Source: a virus
Direction: 5' to 3' (one strand)
IMG/VR virus record: IMGVR_UViG_3300032093_000002
Span: 186,001 to 250,000 of that record
DNA length: 64,000 nt
Positions 23,609-30,572 of the stretch are shown here, piece after piece (the stretch's first letter is position 1; every line of letters begins with the position of its first letter). Made by a program: the position numbers and the translations under genes. The notes under the pieces are model-generated. The model ran no database searches, was not told the origin of the DNA, and saw nothing but the letters and a program-made list of their open reading frames with translations.

Positions 23609-23619
23609 CTTTGGGAAAT

Positions 23620-23650
23620 AAAAAACCCCCTTCGTGAATGAAGAGGGTCT
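23620..23650 (-). terminator. Cassette terminator after 23673-24146
   Basis: ACCCCCTTC..GAAGAGGGT stem, first of seven near-identical copies to 27080. Confidence 0.75.
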
Positions 23651-23672
23651 TGTTATAGAAATTATTTTTTTT

Positions 23673-24146
23673 TTAAATCCCAATACAACTTAACAATGCT
23701 TTTACATCTTTCGCTGGGTCAGAACCTAAACCACCTTGGTCTTCAGGTAATCCTGTTAAAAAGATTACAATTAGTGAAGATAATGCCAACACACCTCCAG
23801 CAACCAATCCAACAGGGTTTGCAATTAACATAGCAACGATTCCAAGAGCATAAGCTCCAGCACTTGTAGTTAAAAACATTAAACTTGTGAGTTGTTTTGA
23901 TGTGATACATTTTTTGATTTTTTCCTGTATTTTAGGGTCAGGTTTTGCACCACTTTCAAATTTTTGTATTGCCGCATCAATCATTGATTGTGCTTCAGCT
24001 GATTCGGTCAAATATGGTTTTACATCACCTTGTTTAGTTTCAACCAATTGTTTGAACTTCTCGTTGTAAACTCTCATTCCACCTTTATGTTGTTCACGGA
24101 TGGCGTTTTTTTCTTCTTCAGAAATATTGTTTAAAATGTGTTTCAT
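23673..24146 (-). CDS. Tagged membrane protein, 157 aa
   Basis: The start MKHILNNISEEEKNAIREQH differs from leaders A-D but ends in the same I-x-E before Q. TATTTAT box 15 nt upstream. Two hydrophobic segments near residues 97-140 (MFLTTSAGAYALGIVAMLIA and LVAGGVLALSSLIVIFL). It is one of a set of tagged membrane proteins at 22.9-24.7 kb with matching terminators. Confidence 0.7.
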   Translation of the reverse strand: MKHILNNISEEEKNAIREQHKGGMRVYNEKFKQLVETKQGDVKPYLTESAEAQSMIDAAIQKFESGAKPDPKIQEKIKKCITSKQLTSLMFLTTSAGAYALGIVAMLIANPVGLVAGGVLALSSLIVIFLTGLPEDQGGLGSDPAKDVKALLSCIGI

Positions 24147-24161
24147 AATTTTAATTTTATT

Positions 24162-24168
24162 ATAAATA
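24162..24168 (-). promoter_or_regulatory. TATTTAT box of 23673-24146
   Basis: 15 nt before the ATG. Confidence 0.58.
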
Positions 24169-24179
24169 TATTCGGAAAT

Positions 24180-24210
24180 AAAAAACCCCCTTCGTAATTG
24201 AAGAGGGTCT
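24180..24210 (-). terminator. Cassette terminator after 24231-24737
   Basis: CCCCTTCGTAATTGAAGAGG core identical to the copies at 25172 and 26360. Confidence 0.75.
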
Positions 24211-24230
24211 TGTTATTTTGAAATGTTTTA

Positions 24231-24737
24231 TTAGAGCGGACCATATTTTCTCATTCTTCTTGATGCTTGTCTACATTCCTTACTCGTTCTTGTGTTGCCA
24301 CCAATCAATTTGATTAGTTTAACAACCAACATTAAAATGATAATACCTGCAAACACCTGAATGAAAACAACAGGGATTGCCATTGCACCAATTGTTACAA
24401 TCTCTCCCACTTGTTCACTTTGAGTTTTTCTTTTGAAAATTGATTTAACCTTTTTGATTAACTCCTTAACATCTTTGGCTGAAGTCAGACCATCGATTTG
24501 TTCTTTGATTTTCTGAAGCATTGTCTTTTGTTTCTCATCCGCAGTTGGAGGAGTTTCAAGTGGACAATCGTTCAACGCAAATTCAATATCTTCAGTCGAT
24601 ACGGGTTCTTCCCCAACTGTTGATAGTTCATTATTAATCACGTCAAGAACTTGAGATTCATCTTCTTTCAATAATCTCTTTTCCAATCTGATGTTGGCTT
24701 CTTGTATGTGTCTGATTTTACTATAACTTCTATTCAT
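24231..24737 (-). CDS. Leader-D tagged membrane protein, 168 aa
   Basis: MNRSYSKIRHIQEANIRLEK then RLLKE before DESQ is leader D, with L-L-K-E as the cut region; shared with 26399-26695. TATTTAT box 14 nt upstream. An acidic middle is followed by a transmembrane segment (GAMAIPVVFIQVFAGIIILM) and a short basic tail. Located in the terminator-cassette array. Confidence 0.75.
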   Translation of the reverse strand: MNRSYSKIRHIQEANIRLEKRLLKEDESQVLDVINNELSTVGEEPVSTEDIEFALNDCPLETPPTADEKQKTMLQKIKEQIDGLTSAKDVKELIKKVKSIFKRKTQSEQVGEIVTIGAMAIPVVFIQVFAGIIILMLVVKLIKLIGGNTRTSKECRQASRRMRKYGPL

Positions 24738-24751
24738 AATTTGATTTTATA

Positions 24752-24758
24752 ATAAATA
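24752..24758 (-). promoter_or_regulatory. TATTTAT box of 24231-24737
   Basis: 14 nt before the leader-D ATG. Confidence 0.58.
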
Positions 24759-24785
24759 CAAAATTTTCCCAAAAATTTTTAAATG

Positions 24786-24816
24786 AAAAAACCCCCTTCG
24801 AAATTGAAGAGGGTCT
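24786..24816 (-). terminator. Cassette terminator after 24839-25138
   Basis: One-base variant of the repeated terminator, loop AAATT. Confidence 0.75.
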
Positions 24817-24838
24817 TGTTCTATAATTCACAATGATG

Positions 24839-25138
24839 TTATTCATCAAACATTGATTCCAATTCTTTAACAACCTCCTTTGCATAATCAATAATCTCAT
24901 CGGCTTGTTCATCAGTCAAATCGTCGTCTTGATAAGCCTCATGCATTATTTTATAAATTTCATTAATACATCTTTCAACCTCATCCAAATCCTCCTCCTC
25001 ATCCATTGCGTGATTTGCAACCATATCAATTACTTTAAAATAATCTTCAGTAGGGTCATCCTCTCTTCTTTGTTCCTTTACTATCTTATTAACCAATCTT
25101 GTTAAGTCAGATTCTGTGAGTTTTACTATCTTTTTCAT
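24839..25138 (-). CDS. Leader-B tagged acidic protein, 99 aa
   Basis: MKKIVKLTESDLTRLVNKIV followed by K-E and Q is leader B. TATTTAT box 5 nt upstream. The rest is acidic and helical (MDEEEDLDEVERCINEIYKI). No domain recognised. Own terminator; typical cassette. Confidence 0.78.
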   Translation of the reverse strand: MKKIVKLTESDLTRLVNKIVKEQRREDDPTEDYFKVIDMVANHAMDEEEDLDEVERCINEIYKIMHEAYQDDDLTDEQADEIIDYAKEVVKELESMFDE

Positions 25139-25143
25139 ATGAA

Positions 25144-25150
25144 ATAAATA
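25144..25150 (-). promoter_or_regulatory. TATTTAT box of 24839-25138
   Basis: 5 nt before the ATG. Confidence 0.6.
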
Positions 25151-25171
25151 TCCCAAAAATTTTAAAATGAA

Positions 25172-25202
25172 AAAACCCCCTTCGTAATTGAAGAGGGTTT
25201 TG
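25172..25202 (-). terminator. Cassette terminator after 25229-25669
   Basis: Preceded by the repeated CCCAAAAATTTTAAAATGA stretch. Confidence 0.75.
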
Positions 25203-25228
25203 TTCTATAAATTAAGATTATTAGTATC

Positions 25229-25669
25229 TTACAAACTTTGTATCAATTTGAATACTTGACCCCTATTCATATTTTCAGTTTTAATTAATTTGGGTTTCTC
25301 GTCCCCAACCCTTGTATAATATTCAACTTTGTATGGTCCATTAATGTCTTTTAGTCCACTAAAATATATTTTTTTGAATTCATAATTAGGGTGATTATTT
25401 TTACTCAATTGTATAAAATCCCCTTCATCATCCGAAAAATTTTCAACTTTGTTGTTTCCTTTTGCCATACTAATAAGGTTCTCGGTATAGATATTTAGTT
25501 TCTGTTTTTTTACATTATTATATCCCTTTTCTCTAAGTATATTTTTAATTTTATTTAAAAAACCACCATATATATCATTTTCACCATCAGTCTTTGTATT
25601 TTGTTCTTTAATAACTTTATTAACCAAACGAATCAAATCGTTTTCTGTTAATCTTATAATCTTTGACAT
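25229..25669 (-). CDS. Leader-B tagged protein, paralogue of 27103, 146 aa
   Basis: MSKIIRLTENDLIRLVNKVI then K-E before Q is leader B. TATTTAT box 15 nt upstream. The C-terminal GPYKVEYYTRVGDEKPKLIK then TENMNRGQVFKLIQ aligns with GPFVVEYFKGGKKIKTEKLD in 27103-27486, so both carry the same beta-rich domain. Function unknown. Confidence 0.78.
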   Translation of the reverse strand: MSKIIRLTENDLIRLVNKVIKEQNTKTDGENDIYGGFLNKIKNILREKGYNNVKKQKLNIYTENLISMAKGNNKVENFSDDEGDFIQLSKNNHPNYEFKKIYFSGLKDINGPYKVEYYTRVGDEKPKLIKTENMNRGQVFKLIQSL

Positions 25670-25684
25670 AGAATTTATTTTCCA

Positions 25685-25691
25685 ATAAATA
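25685..25691 (-). promoter_or_regulatory. TATTTAT box of 25229-25669
   Basis: 15 nt before the leader-B ATG. Confidence 0.6.
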
Positions 25692-25731
25692 TACCAAAAA
25701 AGGAGAATTTTTTCCCAAAAATTTTAAAATA

Positions 25732-25762
25732 AAAAACCCCCTTCTTTTCAGAAGAGGGTCTT
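25732..25762 (-). terminator. Cassette terminator after 25780-26295
   Basis: Loop differs (CTTTTCAG) but stem and flanks match. Confidence 0.72.
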
Positions 25763-25779
25763 GTTTTAAAAAAATATAA

Positions 25780-26295
25780 TTAAATTAAAGAGAGCTTAAT
25801 TTTTACACCATTACCCGCGTCAATAGTTGCACTTTTTCCTTGATTACCAGCCAAAGATTGTAATCCCGCATTTAGTTTGTCTTGAGGTACTCTAAATTTC
25901 ATCCATCCATCGGAGGTCAGAGCGTCGGTAGGAATTAATTCTTTCATGATTTTTTTCATAGCATTACCTGATGGTTGAGCTTCTCCCAGTAATGTTCCTT
26001 GTCTGTCTCTTCTAACATTTCTCAAAATTACATTAAAAGGCACGTTAGGTAAAAATGAACCTGGGTCATACACCCCTTTTACACTGTATTTGTAAGTTGT
26101 GTTTGGAATGTTCTGTCCTTTGTTGTCTCTTTGTGAAAGATAAATTGTACCAGTTCCGTCGCTTGAAGCATTAACCAAAGCTGGAGTTGCAAGAACAGTT
26201 AACAAAGGAACTTGAGCCATAGGTGCTTGTTCTTTTATAACTCTCTTAACCAAATTCAACAAGTCGGATTCAGTTAATTTTATAATTTTCGACAT
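25780..26295 (-). CDS. Leader-B tagged hypothetical protein, 171 aa
   Basis: MSKIIKLTESDLLNLVKRVI then K-E before Q is leader B. TATTTAT box 15 nt upstream. A hydrophobic stretch (VPLLTVLATPALVNASS) follows the predicted cut, then Gly-rich beta segments and a C-terminus DAGNGVKIKLSLI. The segment after the cut could insert in or associate with a membrane. Confidence 0.75.
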   Translation of the reverse strand: MSKIIKLTESDLLNLVKRVIKEQAPMAQVPLLTVLATPALVNASSDGTGTIYLSQRDNKGQNIPNTTYKYSVKGVYDPGSFLPNVPFNVILRNVRRDRQGTLLGEAQPSGNAMKKIMKELIPTDALTSDGWMKFRVPQDKLNAGLQSLAGNQGKSATIDAGNGVKIKLSLI

Positions 26296-26310
26296 ATAAC
26301 TTATTTTACT

Positions 26311-26317
26311 ATAAATA
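26311..26317 (-). promoter_or_regulatory. TATTTAT box of 25780-26295
   Basis: 15 nt before the leader-B ATG. Confidence 0.6.
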
Positions 26318-26359
26318 GACCCAAAAAGGACAATTTTTTCCCAAAAAATTTTTTTAAGA

Positions 26360-26390
26360 AAAAACCCCCTTCGTAATTGAAGAGGGTCTT
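26360..26390 (-). terminator. Cassette terminator after 26399-26695
   Basis: Core identical to 24180. Confidence 0.75.
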
Positions 26391-26398
26391 ATTTCAGA

Positions 26399-26695
26399 TT
26401 AACTTTGACCGAATCGTCTGTAGTATCTTATTTCATAATATCTTTTATCCTTACAATCTATTCTTGTTCTAGAACCATACTCATATGAGGGAATACAAAA
26501 ACCTGATTTAATATTTTTTATTAGTTCTTCAGTTGATTTAACCGCATTAGGGTCTGATTTTATTGTTTGAGGAGTTGATTGTTCAGAAAGATTGTGCATA
26601 CCAAATCTACTTTCAGGTTGTTCCTTCAATAATCTTTTTTCCAACATTAAATTTGATTCCTGAATATGTCTTATTTTACTGAAACTTCTATTCAT
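26399..26695 (-). CDS. Leader-D tagged small protein, 98 aa
   Basis: Start at MNRSFSKIRHIQESNLMLEK then RLLKE before QP, 14 nt after a TATTTAT box. After the leader there is a polar region with a tail rich in Arg, Tyr and two Cys (SRTRIDCKDKRYYEIRYYRR). Probably a nucleic-acid or surface-binding domain; not recognised. Confidence 0.72.
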   Translation of the reverse strand: MNRSFSKIRHIQESNLMLEKRLLKEQPESRFGMHNLSEQSTPQTIKSDPNAVKSTEELIKNIKSGFCIPSYEYGSRTRIDCKDKRYYEIRYYRRFGQS

Positions 26696-26709
26696 AAAAT
26701 ATGTTTCCA

Positions 26710-26716
26710 ATAAATA
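26710..26716 (-). promoter_or_regulatory. TATTTAT box of 26399-26695
   Basis: 14 nt before the leader-D ATG; rejects the earlier in-frame Met, which overlaps the box. Confidence 0.6.
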
Positions 26717-26750
26717 CTCCCAAAAATTTTTTTCTCAGTTGAAGGATAAA

Positions 26751-27002
26751 TTAAATCAAATGGTCGTGTTTTAGAAAAAGAATATAACCTTCAATATCTC
26801 TCAATACTTGGTTTACATTCCTACCCGACAAATGATAAAACCCATGTTTACTTTTTTTGATTGTTATAAGTTCCCCATTTGAAAAATATATTCTTTTCGG
26901 TGACCTTCTAACAACCGAGACCTTATTACTCCCATTCATATAATGGTCCCCAACATTACAATCCAAAATAAACTGATGTGATTTTATCCATAAATTTTCC
27001 AT
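26751..27002 (-). CDS. Hypothetical protein, 83 aa
   Basis: An untagged, His/Lys-rich protein (MENLWIKSHQFILDCNVGDH) with SPKRIYFSNGELITIKKSKH. It is the only gene in the 22.9-27.5 kb array without leader or TATTTAT box, so it may be a later insertion. No family recognised. Confidence 0.6.
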   Translation of the reverse strand: MENLWIKSHQFILDCNVGDHYMNGSNKVSVVRRSPKRIYFSNGELITIKKSKHGFYHLSGRNVNQVLRDIEGYILFLKHDHLI

Positions 27003-27051
27003 AACACAAAAATAAGAAATGTTCTTTTTTTTCCCAAAAATTTCAAATTAA

Positions 27052-27080
27052 AAAACCCCCTTCGTTTCGGAAGAGGGTCA
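27052..27080 (-). terminator. Cassette terminator after 27103-27486
   Basis: Loop CGTTTCGG variant of the same family; last copy of the array. Confidence 0.72.
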
Positions 27081-27102
27081 TGTTTATAGTTAAATTTCTT
27101 TA

Positions 27103-27486
27103 TTACCCAAAGTTTTGGAGAAGTTGCCCAATTTTATATCCATCCAATTTTTCTGTTTTGATTTTTTTTCCACCTTTAAAATATTCTACAACGAAAGGTC
27201 CGAACATACTATAGTTATTCAAATAAATTATTGTAGATTCTGGACTTGTCCCCGTGTCACTTAAAATCAATTTTTTTTGACCTCCTTCATCATAAAAATC
27301 AACCGTGTAAGGTCTCTTGTACATTGATAAAAGTGAATAATTGCTTTTAATAAGTTTGAATCCTTTCTTTAAAAAATCTTTTTTTACCATTTGTAAAAAA
27401 GATTCTAAAGTCTCTGATTGTTCTTGAATTACTCTTTTCGCCAAACGAACCAAATCTTGTTCTGTAAGTTTTATAACTTTTGACAT
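27103..27486 (-). CDS. Leader-B tagged protein, paralogue of 25229, 127 aa
   Basis: Start at 27486 gives MSKVIKLTEQDLVRLAKRVI then Q-E before QS, 15 nt after a TATTTAT box. Body is beta-rich with GPFVVEYFKGGKKIKTEKLD matching 25229-25669. It is the last tagged minus-strand gene before the non-coding strand-switch region. Confidence 0.78.
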   Translation of the reverse strand: MSKVIKLTEQDLVRLAKRVIQEQSETLESFLQMVKKDFLKKGFKLIKSNYSLLSMYKRPYTVDFYDEGGQKKLILSDTGTSPESTIIYLNNYSMFGPFVVEYFKGGKKIKTEKLDGYKIGQLLQNFG

Positions 27487-27501
27487 ATAAATAATTTTAT
27501 T

Positions 27502-27508
27502 ATAAATA
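27502..27508 (-). promoter_or_regulatory. TATTTAT box of 27103-27486
   Basis: 15 nt before the leader-B ATG. Confidence 0.6.
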
Positions 27509-27596
27509 TACCGAAAAAGGACAATTTTTCCCAAAAATTTTTTTTGCGTTATTCAAGGTATTATCCCCCCCAAAACTGACATTTTGACCTACATAA

Positions 27597-27656
27597 GGGG
27601 GGATACGGGGGGAGGGGGGCCCCCATAGGGGGGTATGCCCCCATGCCGAAGGGGGG
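27597..27656 (+). other. G-tract with five G6 runs
   Basis: Runs of six G at 27597, 27607, 27614, 27628 and 27651, interleaved with C5 runs. Very GC-rich for an otherwise AT-rich window. Intramolecular quadruplex or strong hairpins could form. Confidence 0.6.
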
Positions 27657-27708
27657 TGTTGTGGATAAATAGTTATTCCCACCCCCTATACATTTATCAA
27701 CAGATAGG

Positions 27709-27743
27709 ATGTGGAAAAGTTAATTTGGTTTTGTCAGAATGTC
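27709..27743 (+). repeat. ATGTGGAAAA..ATGTC repeat, copy 1
   Basis: Begins ATGTGGAAAAGTTAATTTGG and ends GAATGTC. Same spacing as copies at 29316 and 29383. A DnaA-box-like TGTGGATAA is nearby at 27659. Confidence 0.5.
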
Positions 27744-28228
27744 CGATTTCGTTCAGTGAATACTGCGTCAGATGGTATCTCTTTTATCTCGGGGATAATC
27801 CATGACCCCACCACGAAGCTTCTACCTTTACGTATCTTAAGGTCTTCGGGGATTGCGTTAGATGTGGATACAGATTTCATTGTCTTCTCCACGTCGGCTT
27901 GTATATCTTGTGTCTGTTCTCTATCCACATTAAACATTGTGGCGAGGTATGAGGTTTCATAAGTGTTTGGGAGGTGATGACCAAGTCTTTTATCCAAATA
28001 ATATCTTAGGTATGATACCATTGGCCACCCCGTTTGTTTTTGTAGGATGAAGGGGTCCACGAACACGTCGAGGAAGATGAGGTTATATTGGTTTATCTCC
28101 TCATCACTTGGGACCCTGATATCTATAATCCATGGGTATTCCCTTTTAAGAATCCTTTTGATTAACTTATACTCATAGGAGCTTTCCACTTCATCTTTGG
28201 TTACATAGTTATGTTGTTCGACAGGCAT
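27734..28228 (-). CDS. Hypothetical protein, 164 aa
   Basis: Charged, helical start (KDEVESSYEYKLIKRILKRE) then DIRVPSDEEINQYNLIFLDV. The plan of a helix followed by a beta strand region with VFVDP recalls 20935-21228. TATTTAT box 25 nt upstream, farther than usual. Base composition here is higher in GC than in the surrounding minus genes, a sign of different origin. Confidence 0.7.
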   Translation of the reverse strand: MPVEQHNYVTKDEVESSYEYKLIKRILKREYPWIIDIRVPSDEEINQYNLIFLDVFVDPFILQKQTGWPMVSYLRYYLDKRLGHHLPNTYETSYLATMFNVDREQTQDIQADVEKTMKSVSTSNAIPEDLKIRKGRSFVVGSWIIPEIKEIPSDAVFTERNRTF

Positions 28229-28253
28229 TAAAAAAAATAAATTTGGTTATATC

Positions 28254-28260
28254 ATAAATA
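28254..28260 (-). promoter_or_regulatory. TATTTAT box of 27734-28228
   Basis: 25 nt before the ATG, a weak match in position. Confidence 0.4.
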
Positions 28261-28273
28261 CTTCGGACCTTTG

Positions 28274-28474
28274 TTATGTCTGAAGCGGGAGTGTATGGAC
28301 GGGCTGGGGAATAACCCTTGGAGCTGAATCAGAGGTAGCTTGCTTATACCCCATGGATAAGATTTCTTTTGGTGGAATGAAATAATTGTCGTATCTTTGC
28401 CTTATGTTATATCTTAAAACCCCGACCATCACGATGACCACCCCATATATTAGGGACGTGGTTGGTGAGACCAT
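28274..28474 (-). CDS. Small membrane protein, 66 aa, tentative
   Basis: MVSPTTSLIYGVVIVMVGVL is a transmembrane segment, then RYNIRQRYDNYFIPPKEILS and a Pro-rich tail. It overlaps the 5' end of the plus-strand zincin-like gene by ~40-70 nt. The clean hydrophobic segment and polar tail look protein-like, but it may be an antisense shadow. Confidence 0.35.
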   Translation of the reverse strand: MVSPTTSLIYGVVIVMVGVLRYNIRQRYDNYFIPPKEILSMGYKQATSDSAPRVIPQPVHTLPLQT

Positions 28475-28802
28475 TATGTGGTGTGAGAAGAACATGGGAA
28501 AAAAAAGGAAGAGGACCAAACTTAAGTTTAGGGTTCTGACTCAGACCCATGGGGAAAATTGTTATGGGATGTATGACCCCAAAAAGAATACCATCATCGT
28601 CCACAGAAATATGTGTCAGTCGGTGAGAGATGTGGTGAAGGTTGTCATTCATGAGTATACCCATTTTCTTCAGGACCTTCGTGGATATTCGAAGGTATTA
28701 AGGGAAGTTGGATATAGAAGACACCCACAAGAAGTTGAGGCGAGGGGGAATGAAAAATTGTTTTCGAAATGTTGGACCGATATAAAAAATAACTTATGTT
28801 AA
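28434..28802 (+). CDS. Zincin-like metalloprotein, 122 aa
   Basis: Residues 73-77 are HEYTH inside VVIHEYTHFLQDLRGY, an HExxH zinc motif; basic N-terminal (KKRKRTKLKFRV). Start uncertain: an ATG at 28404 adds ten residues. A SprT- or WLM-like minimal metallopeptidase domain is possible; the third ligand may be a later Glu (VEARGNEK). Followed by an overlapping mini-gene. Confidence 0.7.
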   Translation: MTTPYIRDVVGETIMWCEKNMGKKRKRTKLKFRVLTQTHGENCYGMYDPKKNTIIVHRNMCQSVRDVVKVVIHEYTHFLQDLRGYSKVLREVGYRRHPQEVEARGNEKLFSKCWTDIKNNLC

Positions 28803-28927
28803 GAATTATTTATTTTCTTATTCTTGGGTTTCTGTTTGTTTGGGGTTGGAATCATATCCCGAACTTTATGGCTTACCTTTTCGTGGGAGCCCTTGTTGCA
28901 TTTTTCATCAAACAAACAAAAGATTAA
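28796..28927 (+). CDS. Small membrane protein, 43 aa
   Basis: MLRIIYFLILGFLFVWGWNH then FMAYLFVGALVAFFI: two hydrophobic segments and a polar end (KQTKD). Overlaps the 3' end of the zincin-like gene. Followed directly by another membrane mini-gene. Confidence 0.6.
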   Translation: MLRIIYFLILGFLFVWGWNHIPNFMAYLFVGALVAFFIKQTKD

Positions 28928-29011
28928 ATGAGACGATTTTTAAAAGCCCTTCTTGTTGGCTACATTATCCTTGGTGTGTGGGATATTCTCTTTGGAAAAA
29001 AGAAACCTTAG
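28928..29011 (+). CDS. Single-TM mini-protein, 27 aa
   Basis: MRRFLKALLVGYIILGVWDI then LFGKKKP: one short transmembrane helix with basic ends. The ATG follows the preceding stop with no gap (TAAATG). Overlaps the convergent gene's stop by 4 nt. Confidence 0.5.
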   Translation: MRRFLKALLVGYIILGVWDILFGKKKP

Positions 29012-29289
29012 AGCCCCGCCCCTCTTATTAACTCCCTACACTTCTCTATTATCTGAGTTGGGGTAATGGACTCGTCTTTCGTATAGAGTCCCTCCACTTT
29101 TGCATCCACGCATGCCCATGCGTTTAGTCCGATAGGTTTTCTTACAAACCCCGTCTTTGCCTTCTCGAAATATAAAATCCCTAAGTGTTCCCTCAGGTCC
29201 CCGAGCTTGAAACTTACCTCCACCGATATTCGGTCAGGGGTAATCAGTGTGATATCAAATGACAGTTTGTCCATGGTCCCATTAAACAT
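29008..29289 (-). CDS. Hypothetical protein, 93 aa
   Basis: Beta-rich start (DKLSFDITLITPDRISVEVS) followed by FKLGDLREHLGILYFEKA. No TATTTAT box; one copy of the TGTGGAAAACTT repeat lies ~30-65 nt upstream and may hold a different promoter type. Unknown function. Confidence 0.6.
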   Translation of the reverse strand: MFNGTMDKLSFDITLITPDRISVEVSFKLGDLREHLGILYFEKAKTGFVRKPIGLNAWACVDAKVEGLYTKDESITPTQIIEKCRELIRGAGL

Positions 29290-29315
29290 AGTTTAGGAAC
29301 ATATAAAAATAAAGA

Positions 29316-29352
29316 ATGTGGAAAACTTCTTTTGGTCCTGACGCTATGTCAG
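29316..29352 (+). repeat. ATGTGGAAAA..ATGTC repeat, copies 2 and 3
   Basis: Begins ATGTGGAAAACTTCTTTTGG and ends CTATGTCAG; a further short TGTGGAAAACTTTT follows at 29353. Confidence 0.5.
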
Positions 29353-29382
29353 TGTGGAAAACTTTTCTTTCGTTGGGGGTAA

Positions 29383-29418
29383 ATGTGGATAACTTTTTTT
29401 GATTTTGTCATAATGTCA
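29383..29418 (+). repeat. ATGTGGATAA..ATGTC repeat, copy 4
   Basis: Begins ATGTGGATAACTTTTTTTGA: TGTGGATAA is an exact DnaA box (complement TTATCCACA). Ends TAATGTCAG. Confidence 0.5.
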
Positions 29419-29802
29419 GGGGAGCGTTGCATAGGGGATAATCCCCTCGACCCATTTTCCCCCACTTTTCCCCACCACTCATTCCCACATTTTCCCACCA
29501 CTTATGGTCATGTAGATAGTGTAAAGACCACTTTTTCCCCTCTCACGGTATCAGGAAGACCAGTTTTTTAATATGTATGTTTCTTAGCAAAAAAAGGAAG
29601 ATTAAGTATGAGACGGGGGGAGTGAACGTAGTGAACCTTTAATGTGTATTAATTAACCTTCAACGAGAGGGACATTTTGTCTCCCTGTAGCGATGGACAA
29701 GTAGTATATGGTGGTAAAATGTGGAGGTAAAAAGTTATAGATATGATTATAGTTTATCACGATAGTGTTGTATATTGTAATCATGTTTATAACTTATCAT
29801 AT

Positions 29803-29876
29803 ATCGTTTCGTTATACGATATGTCATTATATCGTGTGAATATACGATTGTCTATAATATCGTTTCATTAGACGAT
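29803..29876. repeat. Three palindromes with exact 28-bp period
   Basis: Units ATCGT-N8-ACGAT begin at 29803, 29831 and 29859, each 18 bp, 8-bp spacer, 28 bp apart. The period equals almost three helical turns, so bound proteins would align on nearly one face. Partial half-sites lie farther left but off phase. Could be an operator array or an iteron-type origin. Confidence 0.7.
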
Positions 29877-29978
29877 TATGTAATCACCATCTCATCTGTC
29901 CCCTCACTGAGTGGGGGGAACTTATGGGTGGGGGAAAAGTCAAGTTCATATACTGTGTAGTCTTACTTTTTTATGTAA

Positions 29979-30000
29979 AAGTAAAGTTATAACTTTACTT
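29979..30000. promoter_or_regulatory. Perfect 22-bp palindrome, likely operator
   Basis: Half-site AAGTAAAGTTA is followed at once by its exact reverse complement. It ends 21 bp before the ATG of the T5orf172-HTH protein. A perfect palindrome right before a gene encoding an HTH protein is typical of autorepression. Confidence 0.7.
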
Positions 30001-30021
30001 AAATGGGTGATACTTATTACT

Positions 30022-30480
30022 ATGATATACTTTATAGAAAATTTAGAAACCAAACACATTAAAATTGGTTTCACTACAGATATTAAAAATAGACTAAGTA
30101 ACTTACAGACATCTTCACCATATGAGTTAAAAGTGTTAGCGGTTTGTGAAGGAAATGATAAAACCGAAAAAGAATTACATATTAAATTTAACGATTACCA
30201 TACCAGAGGAGAGTGGTTTAATCCTAATAAAGAATTGATTGACTATATCAGTCAGTTCCCCCCATATAAGTCAGATAACAAACAACACGGTAATTTAGCT
30301 AGTCTAAGAAAACAGAAGAAGATGAGTATGGAAGAAGTTGGTAAAAAAATGAAGATAAGTAAACAAGCTGTTTCAGATATCGAAAAGAGATACGAATATG
30401 GTAATATAACAATCAAAAACCTTAGGTCATATCTTGATGCTATTGGTTATGATGTTACTATAGTTTTCTCGCCGAAATAA
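30022..30480 (+). CDS. T5orf172 (GIY-YIG-like) domain fused to XRE-type HTH, 152 aa
   Basis: Start at the ATG 21 nt after a perfect 22-bp palindrome. Residues 1-85 carry YFIENLETKHIKIGFTTDIK, RLSNLQTSSPYELKVLAVC and EKELHIKFNDYHTRGEWF, the T5orf172 form of the GIY-YIG nuclease fold. Residues ~95-150 have SLRKQKKMSMEEVGKKMKIS then KQAVSDIEKR, an XRE helix-turn-helix. So a nuclease-like domain with its own DNA reader, likely repressing itself through the palindrome. It resembles a small mobile-element-type gene. Confidence 0.8.
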   Translation: MIYFIENLETKHIKIGFTTDIKNRLSNLQTSSPYELKVLAVCEGNDKTEKELHIKFNDYHTRGEWFNPNKELIDYISQFPPYKSDNKQHGNLASLRKQKKMSMEEVGKKMKISKQAVSDIEKRYEYGNITIKNLRSYLDAIGYDVTIVFSPK

Positions 30481-30572
30481 GATTATACAACAAGTGAGTG
30501 AATGAAGGACACTCCCGAACCTTTAGGTGAGGGATGTATTGTGTCCGTAGTGAATGAACTTGTTGTATAATC
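30481..30572. repeat. Structured repeat, copy 1
   Basis: A 14-bp perfect inverted repeat (GATTATACAACAAG / its complement) encloses GGACAC..GTGTCC, TCCC..GGGA and ACC..GGT helices. It fills the whole gap between two convergent T5orf172 genes. Confidence 0.7.

Larger units (their letters stand above)
29290..30021. other. Non-coding strand-switch region
   Basis: No ORF is convincing in this 730 nt. It contains, left to right, the DnaA-like repeats, a C-rich stretch near 29450, a GGGACA-TTT-TGTC hairpin near 29670, the 28-bp palindrome array and the 22-bp operator. It is a candidate regulatory or origin region. Confidence 0.6.

Noticed and set aside
27500-27682. Pro/Gly-rich ORF of 60 aa
   Set aside because: Encoded by the G-tract, no start context, low complexity.
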